Positions 33,190 to 43,200 of a DNA stretch of 64,000 nucleotides are shown here, one piece after another. Origin of the DNA: JBGAJN01 sp044224905 (lineage in GTDB: Bacteria > Verrucomicrobiota > Verrucomicrobiia > Limisphaerales > JBGAJN01); NCBI GenBank assembly GCA_044224905.1, contig JBGAJN010000002.1, positions 1,178,001 to 1,242,000 on the forward strand. Direction: 5' to 3'. Position 1 is the first letter of the stretch; every line of letters starts with the position of its first letter. A program made the translations under genes and the position numbers. The notes below the pieces were generated by a model that was not told the DNA's origin, did no database searches, and saw only the letters and a program-made list of their open reading frames with translations.

Positions 33190-34584
33190 TTAAATCTCAG
33201 CCTTCTCTTTATACTCGGGCACGCGAACCTCGGCGTTTGGTTTCATCTCCCGCAGCGATTCGGCAAAGGCGAGCGATTGGGATTCCTCGCCGTGGATGAC
33301 GAAGATTTTTTTTATGTTCCCGGTCAGTTGGCGGACATAGCGACGGAGTTCCGCTTTATCGGCGTGACCGGAGAAGGCGTCGACCGCCGCGATGCGCGCG
33401 CGGACGGCGTGCGGTTCCCCGAAGATATTGACGGGACTTTTCCCGGACAAAATCTGCGCGCCCAAAGTGTGCTCGGCGCAGTAGCCGATGAAGAGCACCA
33501 GATTGGCGGACTGGCCGAGGTTGTTCTTCAAGTGATGGCGAATGCGGCCGGCTTCGGCCATGCCTGACGCGCTGATGATGATCGCGGGCTCGGTGAGCTC
33601 GTTGAGCTTCATCGAGTGCGCGACGTCGCGGATGTAGGTGAGATTCTCCATGCCGAAGGGGTTGGCTTTCTCGCGGAGAAATTTGTAGATCGTCTCGTTG
33701 AAGCATTCGGGATGAAGCCGGTAAACCTCCGTGGCATTCGTGCTGAGCGGACTATCCACAAAGATCGGCAGCCGCGGAATCTCGCCTGCTTCGGTGAGTT
33801 GATTCAGCGTGTAAACGATCTGCTGAGTGCGACCGACGCTGAACGCGGGAATGATGATTTTGCCCTGCTTCGCGATGGTGTCGCGTACGAGCCGCCCGAC
33901 TTCCTCCTTCGAAGTTTGCTTCTCGTTGTGCAAGCGCCCGCCGTAGGTGCTTTCGATCTGAAGAAAATCCACGTCTTCGACGGCGACAGGATCGCGGAGG
34001 ATATCGTCGCCGCCGCGGCCGATGTCGCCGCTGAACAGGTAGCGAAACTTGCGATCCCCTTCGCGAACATCGAGCACAACCTGCGCAGAACCGAGGATGT
34101 GTCCCGCGTCGCGAAACGTCACCGTCACGCCATCAGTGACGGGAATAGGCCGGTCATAATTAATCGAAACGAATTGCTTGATCGCTTTTGAAACATCATC
34201 AGCGGTGTAGAGCGGCTCAACCGGCGGTTGACCTTTGGCCGCGCGTTTCTTGGAAACAAAGATAGCGTCGTCGCGTTGAATCTCCGCCGAGTCCTCGAGC
34301 ATGATCGCGCATAGATCCCGCGTCGCGAAGGTGGAATAAATGCTGCCATCGAAGCCCTGTTTGCAAAGGTTTGGCAGATTGCCGCAGTGATCAATGTGCG
34401 CGTGGCTGAGGATAACGGCGTCGAGTTCGGCAGGGTTGAAGGGAAAGCAACAGTTGCGTTCGATCGATTCCCCGCGGTGGCCTTGGAAGAGGCCGCATTC
34501 CAACAGGAACTTTCTACCATTCGCCTGCAGGAGATACATCGAGCCGGTGGTGGTTCTCGTGGCGCCCAGGAACTGGATTTGCAT
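33190..34584 (-). CDS. metallo-beta-lactamase/beta-CASP RNA-processing nuclease
   Basis: Zinc-dependent ribonuclease of the CPSF73/YSH1-like group. The MBL fold carries SHAHIDHCGNLP (about 60-71), DAGHILGSAQ (about 159-168) and FSGDIGRGG (about 188). The beta-CASP insert follows with IESTYGGR, PAFSVGRTQQ and ISASGMAEAGR, then the final FSGHADKAEL motif. The RMMBL C-terminus VFVIHGEESQSLAFAESL-like segment completes the family. Length 464 aa. Cytosolic; probable RNA endo- or exonuclease, substrate unknown. Monocistronic, divergent from apaG. Confidence 0.93.
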   Translation of the reverse strand: MQIQFLGATRTTTGSMYLLQANGRKFLLECGLFQGHRGESIERNCCFPFNPAELDAVILSHAHIDHCGNLPNLCKQGFDGSIYSTFATRDLCAIMLEDSAEIQRDDAIFVSKKRAAKGQPPVEPLYTADDVSKAIKQFVSINYDRPIPVTDGVTVTFRDAGHILGSAQVVLDVREGDRKFRYLFSGDIGRGGDDILRDPVAVEDVDFLQIESTYGGRLHNEKQTSKEEVGRLVRDTIAKQGKIIIPAFSVGRTQQIVYTLNQLTEAGEIPRLPIFVDSPLSTNATEVYRLHPECFNETIYKFLREKANPFGMENLTYIRDVAHSMKLNELTEPAIIISASGMAEAGRIRHHLKNNLGQSANLVLFIGYCAEHTLGAQILSGKSPVNIFGEPHAVRARIAAVDAFSGHADKAELRRYVRQLTGNIKKIFVIHGEESQSLAFAESLREMKPNAEVRVPEYKEKAEI

Positions 34585-34609
34585 GGTTGAAGATTCGAGC
34601 TGTGGAACT

Positions 34610-34665
34610 AAAGTTCAAGGTTCAAAGTGCAGCAAAACGGTGCGCGAGATTGTCGCTTGAACTTT
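34610..34665. repeat. 10-bp inverted repeat between divergent genes
   Basis: AAAGTTCAAG (34610-34619) and CTTGAACTTT (34656-34665) form a perfect inverted repeat around 36 bases. Its place between the divergent nuclease and apaG genes suggests a shared control region or a small hairpin. Confidence 0.45.
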
Positions 34666-34717
34666 CGCGCGCACGGAGCGTTCATACGCCCATGATCGGG
34701 TTACGGCTTTCCATCGC

Positions 34718-35113
34718 ATGAGCAACTCGGGTGACTATCTCGAGCCGGAAGGATTTCACGTCACCGTGGATCGCGTGGATTATCAGCCCGACGCGGCCAC
34801 GCCACCGGATCGCCCGCACTGCTTCGTGTACTTCATCACGATTCACAACGAGACCAATCTTCCCATTACCATCAAAGGCCGCAAATGGGTCGTGACGAAT
34901 GCGAATGGTGAGATCACCGCGGTGGAAGGGGACGGCGTGGTGGGTCAGTTTCCGACGATCTCGCCCGGCGACAGTTTCAGTTACAACAGCTACCACTTGC
35001 TCGACTCTCGTCGCGCGGTCGCGATGGGCAGTTACCTTGGCGTGGACGGAGTTGGGCGCAAGGTGATCGCGCGAATTCCGCGGTTCGAAATGATCGTGCC
35101 GGTGAAGGCCTGA
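34718..35113 (+). CDS. apaG: ApaG/DUF525 domain protein
   Basis: A 131-aa single-domain fibronectin-III-like beta-sandwich matching ApaG: FVYFITIHNETNLPITIKGRKWVVTN, then the Gly-rich GDGVVGQFPTISPGDSFSY-S motif thought to bind pyrophosphate-containing ligands, and a final YLGVDGVG segment. In Escherichia coli it lies with apaH and ksgA; here it stands alone. Cytosolic; molecular role not settled. Confidence 0.92.
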   Translation: MSNSGDYLEPEGFHVTVDRVDYQPDAATPPDRPHCFVYFITIHNETNLPITIKGRKWVVTNANGEITAVEGDGVVGQFPTISPGDSFSYNSYHLLDSRRAVAMGSYLGVDGVGRKVIARIPRFEMIVPVKA

Positions 35114-35149
35114 GGGACGGGAACCAAGCTGACGCCGTTTAACCGACGC

Positions 35150-35368
35150 TCAGCGTTCGCGGTAGGTGATGCGGGCTTTGTTCAGGTCGTAAGGGGACAT
35201 CTCGACGTTGACCTTGTCGCCCACGCTGATGCGGATGAAATGCTTGCGCATCTTGCCGGAAATATGGGCGAGGACTTCGTGCCCGTTGGGGAGGCTCACA
35301 CGGAACATGGTGCCCGGCAGAACCTGGGTCACTGTTCCCGCAATCTCGATTGGCTCTTCTTTGGCCAC
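35150..35368 (-). CDS. infA: translation initiation factor IF-1
   Basis: A 72-aa OB-fold protein that binds the ribosomal A site during initiation. The sequence AKEEPIEIAGTVTQVLPGTMF, the LPNGHEVLAHISGKMRKHFIRI core and DKVNVEMSPYDL-KARITYR are diagnostic, and length matches the family. It begins with a GTG codon at 35368, unusual for a translation factor and possibly limiting its expression. It converges on apaG. Confidence 0.97.
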   Translation of the reverse strand: MAKEEPIEIAGTVTQVLPGTMFRVSLPNGHEVLAHISGKMRKHFIRISVGDKVNVEMSPYDLNKARITYRER

Positions 35369-35519
35369 GACTTAACTTTCGTTTAGTAGTGTCTCCCGGG
35401 CGGCGCACCACTTGATGCGCAAGACTCAGCGCCCCAGACAAAGACGGGTGCATCCTAGGTAAAAACGGGGTCCGGAGGCAAGCGGCGAAATTGCGACAGA
35501 ATTGGAACAAAAAATTGCC

Positions 35520-36749
35520 TCAATCCGTCACTTCCTCAACCAGCGCTGAACCCGGTTTCCCACGGCGGCCTTGGCGAAGTTCTGGCAGCAATAGGAGCGT
35601 AGCGATCAGGATTAGGGCGGCAGCGATCCAGCCGAGCGCGCCCATGCTCAAGTGCGCCACGAGATAGAAACCCGCCAGCGGTGCGAGCACGCCGCGCACG
35701 CCCGTGAAGAAGGTGTGCACCGCCATGTATTCGGCGACGCGATCATGCGGCGAAAACTTCGTTACCCACAAACTCCACGCCACATCGCCGCCGGCGTTGG
35801 AAATGCCGAATATAATCGCGCCGGTGATCAGTCCGGGCAGATCGTTGCTCGTGAAGAACGACACGATGCCGATCATGAAGCCCACGTTGAGCGTCATGCG
35901 TAGCGCGAAGAAATTCATCTTATCGAAAAGCCAGCCCCACACCGGGCTTAGGATCAACCGCGCGACATTCGGGATCACGCCGGTCAGCAGCGCCACCATG
36001 CTCAAGCTCAGTCCGAGTTCGTACTTGGCGTTGCCTAGATACTCGACGCGCATCGGCAACATCATCAGGTTCGCGAAGCCCATGAACATCCAGCAAACGA
36101 GCGTGCGGCGAAACAGTTTGTCCGTGTGCGCGAACCGCAGCGCACGGAATGGATGCGAGCCGGCGGAGTTGCTTAGCGGACGCGTGGGAATGCGCGATAA
36201 GCAGAACCCGCCGAATGCCAGTGCGACGGCGAAGATCACCAGCATCACGCGATAAAGCTCGAGGTGATACGACAGCATCCGGCCGCCGAGCTCGCTGAAC
36301 GCGGCGGCGACTGCGATGCGGATCATCACCGTGCGCGAGAAAAGCTGGCCGCGTTCGACCTCGGGATAATTCTCCTGATACATCTGTGTCAGCAGCGGAA
36401 TCGCGCACGAAGTTGCCGTCAACGCGAGGACGCTTCCCACGATGTAAACGGGCAGCCAAGGCACGAACGCCATGATGAGATAACAGACCGCGCCAATTGC
36501 GGAAATTCGCGAGGCCGCTTTGCTGGGCGACCAGCCCGCCTTGCCGACGAACGCCACCGTCATGGGCGAAAGCATCAAACCCAATCCGCCGCCGCCCGCG
36601 ATGATTCCCTTGGCAATCGGTCCCGCGTCGAATGCCCGCAATGCGATTAGCAACAGAAACGTGATGCCCGCGGTTTCCAGGATTCCCGCCGTGATCGCGC
36701 GAAACCGTTCGTAACGGTAGGTGATCTTTTTATGGTGCGCGGACGACAT
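35520..36749 (-). CDS. major facilitator superfamily transporter
   Basis: A 409-aa membrane protein with about 12 TM helices and a central charged loop near residue 200 (SRIPTRPLSNSAGSHPFRA). The N-terminus has an extra cytosolic stretch YERFRAITAGILETAG before helix 1. The MFS assignment rests on topology, two six-helix halves and the FDKMNFFALRMTLNVGF-like loop between helices 8 and 9. Substrate unknown. Divergent from the glycosyltransferase. Confidence 0.83.
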   Translation of the reverse strand: MSSAHHKKITYRYERFRAITAGILETAGITFLLLIALRAFDAGPIAKGIIAGGGGLGLMLSPMTVAFVGKAGWSPSKAASRISAIGAVCYLIMAFVPWLPVYIVGSVLALTATSCAIPLLTQMYQENYPEVERGQLFSRTVMIRIAVAAAFSELGGRMLSYHLELYRVMLVIFAVALAFGGFCLSRIPTRPLSNSAGSHPFRALRFAHTDKLFRRTLVCWMFMGFANLMMLPMRVEYLGNAKYELGLSLSMVALLTGVIPNVARLILSPVWGWLFDKMNFFALRMTLNVGFMIGIVSFFTSNDLPGLITGAIIFGISNAGGDVAWSLWVTKFSPHDRVAEYMAVHTFFTGVRGVLAPLAGFYLVAHLSMGALGWIAAALILIATLLLLPELRQGRRGKPGSALVEEVTD

Positions 36750-36861
36750 CGCGCGACTTTACAAGGCGGCGAAGCGATTCGGCAACCGCCATCGACGTGG
36801 TAACGGTTTGGTTGAAAATTTTCCTGCCTGTCGCTGCGATCCCCGCTAATCTGAGGTGCGA

Positions 36862-37593
36862 ATGTCGCAGATAATTTCCGTCATCGTTCCCGCGTTCAAT
36901 GAGGAGAAACTCATTGTGCGATCGTTGCGAGCGATTCAGGCAGCAAGCCAGGAATTCACGCGCGCCGGGTTTGAGTGCGAGTTGATCGTCTGCGACAACA
37001 ATTCCTCGGATCGCACGGCAGAACTGGCCCGTGGTGAAGGCGCCATCGTGGTTTTCGAACCGGTGAATCAGATCGCTCGCGCCCGGAACACCGGCGCTGC
37101 GGACGCGACCGGAGATTGGCTCGTGTTCGTGGACGCGGATTCCTTTCCATCGCCGGCGTTGTTCGCTGCAGCGGCGGAGACGATGCGAACAGGAACGTGC
37201 ATGGCGGGCGGTTGCACGGTGAAGATGGATCATCCCACACCGCCAGCCGCGTTGGTGACAAGTTTGTGGAATCTCGTCAGCCGTTGGAAGAAATGGGCGG
37301 CGGGTTCGTTCATCTTCTGCGAAACCGAAACGTTTCGCGCGCTCGGCGGTTTCAGCGAAAACCTTTACGCGTCGGAGGAGATCGAATTCTTCCGTCGGCT
37401 CAACAAACGTGCGCGTATCGCGAAGAAGAAGATCGTGATTCTTCATCGCACTCCGTTGATTACTTCGGCGCGCAAGCTTCACCTCTACTCACCGTGGGAG
37501 CATCTACGGTTGATGGGCCGCGCGTTGCTGCGCCCGCGCGCGACGTTGGGCAGCCGCGAGGAGTGTCACATCTGGTACGACGGACGAAGGTAG
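36862..37593 (+). CDS. family 2 glycosyltransferase
   Basis: Inverting GT-A enzyme using a nucleotide sugar. VIVPAFNEEKLI near residue 7, CDNNSSDRTAEL near 46, NQIARARNTGAADATGDWLVFVDADS (the DAD metal motif near 95) and the acceptor region AAGSFIFCETETFRALGGFSENLYASEEIEF are clear. The protein has 243 aa and no C-terminal TM helix, so it acts at the cytosolic face. The ATG at 36862 is preferred to a GTG two codons earlier. The acceptor is unknown. Confidence 0.92.
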   Translation: MSQIISVIVPAFNEEKLIVRSLRAIQAASQEFTRAGFECELIVCDNNSSDRTAELARGEGAIVVFEPVNQIARARNTGAADATGDWLVFVDADSFPSPALFAAAAETMRTGTCMAGGCTVKMDHPTPPAALVTSLWNLVSRWKKWAAGSFIFCETETFRALGGFSENLYASEEIEFFRRLNKRARIAKKKIVILHRTPLITSARKLHLYSPWEHLRLMGRALLRPRATLGSREECHIWYDGRR

Positions 37594-37614
37594 CGGCGCC
37601 GTTTCCGTCGAGAA

Positions 37615-37646
37615 AGCAAAAGGCCCGCGAGGGTCGCTCGCGGGCC
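37615..37646 (-). terminator. terminator of the CCxxC-repeat gene
   Basis: GGCCCGCGAG (37622-37631) pairs with CTCGCGGGCC (37637-37646) around a 5-base loop; on the minus strand it is followed by TTTTGCTTTC. It also marks the end of the convergent glycosyltransferase gene. Confidence 0.85.
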
Positions 37647-37668
37647 GTGGAGAAATTGCTAGCTCAGC

Positions 37669-38196
37669 TTACTTGCCCATCTTGCCAGCGAGGCCGGCCT
37701 TTTGGAGCGCGGCGAAGACTTCCTTCGCGTTGAAGTCGCCGGTGACTTCGAATTCCTTCGAACCTTTTTCAGCGTTCGAGGACTTCACGCCGGCAACGGA
37801 AGTCGCCGCCTTATTCGCCGCCGTCGCGCACTTGCCGCAGCAGAGGTGAACGCCGGTGACCTTGATGGATTGAACCTTGCCGTCTTTCGCGTGGCTGGTG
37901 TCCTTGACCTTGATGGCGGCATCGCTGGACGTGCCGAAATAGCCGGCGTTGACGATCGCATCAACGGCTTTTTGAACCGTGGCGGCATCGGCCGCGGAAA
38001 TCGTGGCGGATTCGCTGTCTTTGTCGACGTTGATCTTCGCGCCGGAAACTTTCGCGCCGGCCTTTTCCACGCCGGTGACGCAGCTCTTGCAGCACAGGTG
38101 GAGATTGCTGAGTTTGACGCTGGATTCCGCGCGAGCCGAGAAGGTCAGCGCGAGAACGAGCAGGGAGGTGAGGGAGAGGATTTTGGTGGTTTTCAT
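37669..38196 (-). CDS. exported protein with two HMA-like CCxxC domains
   Basis: A 175-aa protein. A signal peptide (LSLTSLLVLALTFSARA) is followed by two heavy-metal-associated-like ferredoxin folds of about 70 aa, each opening with the same pattern: VKLSNLHLCCKSCVTGVEKA and IKVTGVHLCCGKCATAANKA. Each has H-x-CC-x-x-C rather than the plain CxxC of copper chaperones. It is likely periplasmic and may bind copper, zinc or another soft metal; metal binding is inferred. Start at 38196, the ATG that begins the signal peptide. It has its own terminator. Confidence 0.82.
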   Translation of the reverse strand: MKTTKILSLTSLLVLALTFSARAESSVKLSNLHLCCKSCVTGVEKAGAKVSGAKINVDKDSESATISAADAATVQKAVDAIVNAGYFGTSSDAAIKVKDTSHAKDGKVQSIKVTGVHLCCGKCATAANKAATSVAGVKSSNAEKGSKEFEVTGDFNAKEVFAALQKAGLAGKMGK

Positions 38197-38280
38197 TTCG
38201 TTAGTGTCGATTTGGATTGTTGTCGCGCTGCTTTTATTCAACGCGGTCGATAAGCGGAGACGCGGTGGGCAATGGATTTG

Positions 38281-38781
38281 TTACGACTTCTTCCGCGTGA
38301 GGATCATGTGGAACTGCACTTGCGGTGTGGTGTGAAAATCTGTGGGACGTGGAATGCCGGGGTTGCTCACGCACCATTCGAGCGTCTCGCCGTTCCAACG
38401 GTAGATGCCGGGATGGTTGCGTCCGGCTTCCTTGCCACTGGTGCCGACCGCATCGAGCGTCCGGGGATTGGTGCCGAGGTTAAGCGTGTAAGTGCCGCCG
38501 CCGAAAACGCTGTCGCGGTCGCCCTTGGCGGTGATCTTGCCGTCCTTGATGACGAGTTCAGTGATGTTGACCATCATGCCACCGGCACCACCGCCGCCGG
38601 GACCTTTGCCTTTACCTTTGCCCTTGCCGGGGCCGCCACCGGATCCGCCTTTGACCCCGCCGACCCAAGTGCCTTCGAGCTTCTTCTTTTCCGCAGCGGC
38701 ATCGGGTGAGTCAGCGGAGAGGGCCGAGTAGGTAAACAGAGCGGTGAAGAGCAACAGTGCTGACGCTGTGAGTCGTTTCAT
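38281..38781 (-). CDS. secreted TIGR03067-like protein with Gly/Lys-rich insert
   Basis: A 166-aa exported protein (signal peptide KRLTASALLLFTALFTYSALSA). The KKKLEGTWVGG start, the GTYTLNLGTNPRTLDAVG centre and the GIYRWNGETLEWCVSNPGIPRPTDF end match the TIGR03067 lipocalin-like family, common in Planctomycetes and Verrucomicrobia. A low-complexity insert of about 25 residues (GGP, then repeated GK pairs, then PGGGG) interrupts the first strands. Function is unknown; it may sense or bind a small ligand outside the membrane. Confidence 0.75.
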   Translation of the reverse strand: MKRLTASALLLFTALFTYSALSADSPDAAAEKKKLEGTWVGGVKGGSGGGPGKGKGKGKGPGGGGAGGMMVNITELVIKDGKITAKGDRDSVFGGGTYTLNLGTNPRTLDAVGTSGKEAGRNHPGIYRWNGETLEWCVSNPGIPRPTDFHTTPQVQFHMILTRKKS

Positions 38782-38844
38782 AACATTGTGGTTGGGTTGG
38801 TAACGTGGAAGACGGTTGTCTGATACTCGGAGTTACGTGAGATT

Positions 38845-40056
38845 TCAAGGCTGATAGTACGGTCCCATGACCGCGAGGACCTTGGCGCGCAATTCGTCGC
38901 CATCGACCGGACCGTTGTGCCGCCAGATGATTTCGCCATTGGGCGCGACCAAGAGTGAATGCGGAATGGCGCCCGGCCATTCGGGATCGAGCACGTTCAT
39001 CAGATCGTTGGGTTGCTTGCCCGAGTAGACGTAGCTGTTCGATTTGCGACCTTCGGTTTTCAAGGACGCTTTGAGTTTGTCCGGCAAACCAGCACCCTTC
39101 TTTTCGAGGAACTCCTTCACTTCGGCGATCTCCTTCGGGTCGTTAATGCTGATGGTGATCAATTCAAAATCGCGCAAGCCGAACTTCCGCGCCGTAGTCA
39201 CCAACTCAGGGAATTCTGCCACGCACGGACCGCACCAGGTTGCCCAGATGTTGAACAAGCGCACTTTCTTCGTACCGTTCTGACGAAGCGCGGCGGCTCC
39301 TTTGGCGTCGATCAACTCCACGTCCACCGGCGTCTTGGCCCACTTCTCCATTTTCTCGGCGACCAACGACTTCTTCGTCATCCATTTGGTCGAGCAACCA
39401 TGCGGCTTCGTTACTTCGACCGGCACGGACTTGCCCGCGAGCAGCGCGTCCACGGCGTTGCGCGCATCGTGGGATTGCACCGTCGCCGCATCGGCGTAAC
39501 GCGAATCATCGAACTGGCCCTTGTAACGCAACTTCCGCTCCGCATCGAAAAGGAACACGTGCGGTGTGGCGAGACAACCGTAGGCCTTGGCGATCGCCTG
39601 CGTTTCGCCGTCGTAGAGATACGGGAAATTGAAGCCGCCTTCGGCCGCGTATTTCTTCATATCCTCGTAGCCGTCGTTGTATTTGGAATAGCCGAGCTCA
39701 TCGATGCTCAAGCCGTCGGGATTGTTCGGGTTGATAGCGACGAGTGCGAAACTTTTTCCCTTCATGTCCTCGACCAGTTTCTTGATACGCCCTTCCGCCG
39801 CGTGGGAGTCGGGGCAATGATTCGAGATGAACGCGATCATTAACAGCTTCGCGTCCTTGTAATCCGACAATCGGTGCGTCTTGCCGTCGATGCCGAGCAG
39901 CGCGAAGTCCGGCGCCGCCTCGCCGATCTTCAAATCGCGCACGCCCTCCGGCTGCGCGTGGCTGTCGGATTTCTTCGAAGACTTCTTGGCGTCCGCGGCG
40001 AATCCGGTGCTGAACGCGGCAAGTAAAACGGCGAACGAAATGGCGAGGGCTTTCAT
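38845..40056 (-). CDS. exported double thioredoxin-fold protein (redoxin plus TlpA-like)
   Basis: A 403-aa protein with a signal peptide (KALAISFAVLLAAFSTGFA). Domain 1 (about 40-205) is a redoxin with a single Cys in SNHCPDSH in place of a CxxC, and a conserved TPHVFLFD cis-Pro site. Domain 2 (about 255-400) is TlpA/ResA-like with the redox motif ATWCGPC and IPHSLLV. It is probably periplasmic and involved in thiol reduction or peroxide handling. Fusion of a one-Cys and a two-Cys domain suggests internal electron transfer, an inference. The ATG at 40056 begins the signal peptide. Confidence 0.87.
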   Translation of the reverse strand: MKALAISFAVLLAAFSTGFAADAKKSSKKSDSHAQPEGVRDLKIGEAAPDFALLGIDGKTHRLSDYKDAKLLMIAFISNHCPDSHAAEGRIKKLVEDMKGKSFALVAINPNNPDGLSIDELGYSKYNDGYEDMKKYAAEGGFNFPYLYDGETQAIAKAYGCLATPHVFLFDAERKLRYKGQFDDSRYADAATVQSHDARNAVDALLAGKSVPVEVTKPHGCSTKWMTKKSLVAEKMEKWAKTPVDVELIDAKGAAALRQNGTKKVRLFNIWATWCGPCVAEFPELVTTARKFGLRDFELITISINDPKEIAEVKEFLEKKGAGLPDKLKASLKTEGRKSNSYVYSGKQPNDLMNVLDPEWPGAIPHSLLVAPNGEIIWRHNGPVDGDELRAKVLAVMGPYYQP

Positions 40057-40236
40057 GGCATTCAATGATTGTCGACTGGATCGTGTGTAACGGCGGAAAG
40101 TTTAACAAGCCACCTGTCGCGAGGGGAGTCTTTTCGAATGCGGCGAGGCAACTTTGAGCCCAGTTTCCCGCGAAATTGGCTGACTTGGCCACCCGCTTGG
40201 AGTATCCCATAAGCAAAACATCCAGCGCGCCAGCCC

Positions 40237-43200
40237 ATGCTCGACACTGTCATCCAAGAAAAACTCTCCGCCATCGGCCGTCGCTGGCGTCGGTTGATCT
40301 GGCTGCGCGGCATCTGCGGAGCGCTGGCCACGTTGCTCTTCGGCTTTCTGCTTCATGCGGCCCTCGATTGGTTCTTCATCCTGCCCGACAAAGTTCGCTT
40401 CCTCCTGACCGGCGCCACGTATCTCGGAACCGCGCTGGTGTTCTGGTTCTACGCCGGTCGCCAATTGTTCCGCGCGCCGGATCTTCGCGAACTCGCCCGC
40501 AAGGTCGAGAACGCCGCGCCGAGCCTCCGCGAAGACCTGCTCTCCGCGATTGAACTCGGCGAATCCGAAGCGATCTGGGACTCCGCCGTTTTCCGCGAAC
40601 TGCTCCAGCGCACCGTAGCCGAGCGCATTCGCGATTTAACCCCGAAGAAAATTCTCCCGCCCGGCCTCATCAAGTGGTGGATTCGCGGCGCGATCGTCGC
40701 CGTTGCGCTCTGCGTGGTTTTATTCGCCGTGCCCCGGTTGCGTTTCGATCGACTTGTCCTTCGCGCGGCTGCGCCGTTCTCGAATATTGATCGCGTCTCG
40801 CGCTTTCAAGTCATGTTGCTCGAACCCGCGAACGAACACGCGGTCGTCCCGCGTGGCGATCTCGTTCCCATCGTGGTCGATGTTTCCGGCGGCGAACCGC
40901 ACGAAGTCGTCCTCCAAACTTTCCGCCCGGGCAAAGCCGTGGAGACCTTGCTTATGACCGCGCAGGAGGCGAACAGCCGTTTCTCCGCCGGCATTCAAAT
41001 GGATGATGACGCCGTCGAGTATCGCATTCGCGCCGGCGACGCCTTGACGCACAAGTTCAAGCTCACCGCCCGCCCGCGTCCGCACGTCGTGAAGTTTGAA
41101 AAAGTTTACAACTTCCCCGCCTACACCAAGCTCGCGCCCAAGCGCGTGATCGAAGAAAGCGGTGACCTGATCGCGCTGCAGGGAACCCAGGTCGATTTGA
41201 AATTGCACGTCGATCAACCCGTCAAGGAAGCGGAACTCCAGATCACGTTCGGAAGAAATCCGGCACGGCTCAAACTCGCGCCGTCGGGCACGAACGAACT
41301 CACCGGTCGGATGCCGATGAATCTCGCGGGCATGTTTCAAGTGCGCCTCGTCGCGGCGGGCACCGCATTCGAAAACAAATTCAGCCCCCAATACGAACTC
41401 CGGCCCACGCCCGATCTCGTGCCGAGCGTGGAGCTGTTGCAGCCACAGAAAGATCAACTCGCGCCGCCCGATGAGGTGATCGCCGTGCGCGGCCGCGCGA
41501 AGGATGACTACGGCCTCGCCAAGGTTTCGCAGTTGGTTCGCGTCAACAACGGCAACTGGACCGAGGCCACGCTCGCGCAGCCGACCAACGCCGAGGCGAA
41601 TGTTTCCAGCCGTTGGGATTTGTTCCCGCTCAAGCTCAAGCCCGGTGATCGCGTGGCGATCAAACTCGTCGCCATCGATTCGCACGCGAATAAAGGCGAG
41701 AGCGCACCGGTGCAGATCACGATCACCTCGCCGAACCTCGACATCGCGCGGCTGAAAGCACTCGAAACACGGCAGGCCGCGCAAGACACACTCGCGGTAT
41801 TCCACAAGAGCCTTCAAGAGTTGGAGCGCACCACAAGCCAGGCTCTCGGCAAGATCACGCAGGGCCTGGGCGAACTTCAGGCGAAGCAAGGGCAGGTCAA
41901 CGTCATCGCGGGTTTCGAACAGATTGAGCAAACGTCCGCCAAAGCATGGAGTCAGTTGAAAGCAGCCGCGAAAGTTGCGCGACCGGGACGTGAAGCCGAC
42001 GACCTCGCGCTCGCTGCCATCGTGTTGAGCCGCGTGAAGGATGGATTGCTCGACGAGGCCAAGCACCAGATTCAAACGCTCGATCTCGGCACCAAGAACG
42101 CCGAAGCGAAGAACGAACTTCAAGAGGCCGCCGGTGTGTTGCATCGCGCCGCGGAACTCGCAAGCCAGTTGGAACACAGCGCGAGCGACCTTCTTGCTGC
42201 CGAACGCGCCGATGTGTCGGTGGAAAATGCCGCGCAACTTCTGAGCGAACAGAAACGCATGAACGCCCGGGCGGCGACGATGCCCGCCAACGACAAGTCC
42301 GCGTGGGAGGAATTGGGACGCCGCCAGATGGGCGCCGCGCAGGAGAGTCAGTTGCTTGAAGGCTTGCTGAAAAATCTCGGTCAGCAAACGACCGCGTCCA
42401 TTGGCGAACGCGTCAATCGCGTGCAGGACAATTTGATTCGCAAACGCGCGGCGTTGGAGAAGTTGATTGCTGCGGGCGACACCGGCAAACCCGTCGTGAC
42501 CTCCGCACAAAATCTGCAGACCAGCCTCGAGAACGCTTTGGCGGAGTTGGTCGCGGTGAAAGCCGAGTTGCACAAAAGCGCGAATCAAGCGCGCGCCTTG
42601 CTCACGGAACGCGCCGGCGGCGCGACACACACGCAGATCTCCGCGCTGCAACAATCGGTGAAAGCGCTGACAGATCTGCGCAAACAGAAAACTCCCGACC
42701 TGCGCCAAATCAAATTGCTCGAACACCAGACCGATGTCGGCTGGTCGACGCTGGTCGAGCAGTTGAAATCGCGCGCCGACTTCGAAGAAACGCGCGGCGA
42801 TGTGGATTCGTTCTTCGTGGCCGATCTCGGCAAAGCAGCGGAGGCTTTGGGAGCCTTGCGCGCGGCGTTCAGCAGTGACGCCAAGGTAAAACAAGCCGTC
42901 GGTCCGCTCGGTCGACTGGCGAAAGCGTTCCGCCCGCTTGAAGCGTCGCATGATTTCGCCCGCACCACCGCGGCGCTGCGGGAACTTGCCGGACAGGAAC
43001 GCTACGAACCGCTCGCCGCGCCCGCGTCGACCGCGCGTCCGCGCGACTGGCGTTGGCTCGCTGACGCGTGGAAAACTCTCCCGCAGGAAGTTCGCGACGC
43101 CGGCTTGCCCGGTGCGACCGCGCAGAACATTGCCACGGCTGCGGCGGGTCCAGTGGCCGGCCAGATTGACGCGGAAATGAACGCGCGTTTTGCCCGCGAG

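Noticed and set aside
40720..42951. A 743-codon open frame antisense to the giant DUF4175-like gene
   Set aside because: Mirror of GC-rich codon use; no domain, start signal or plausible composition.
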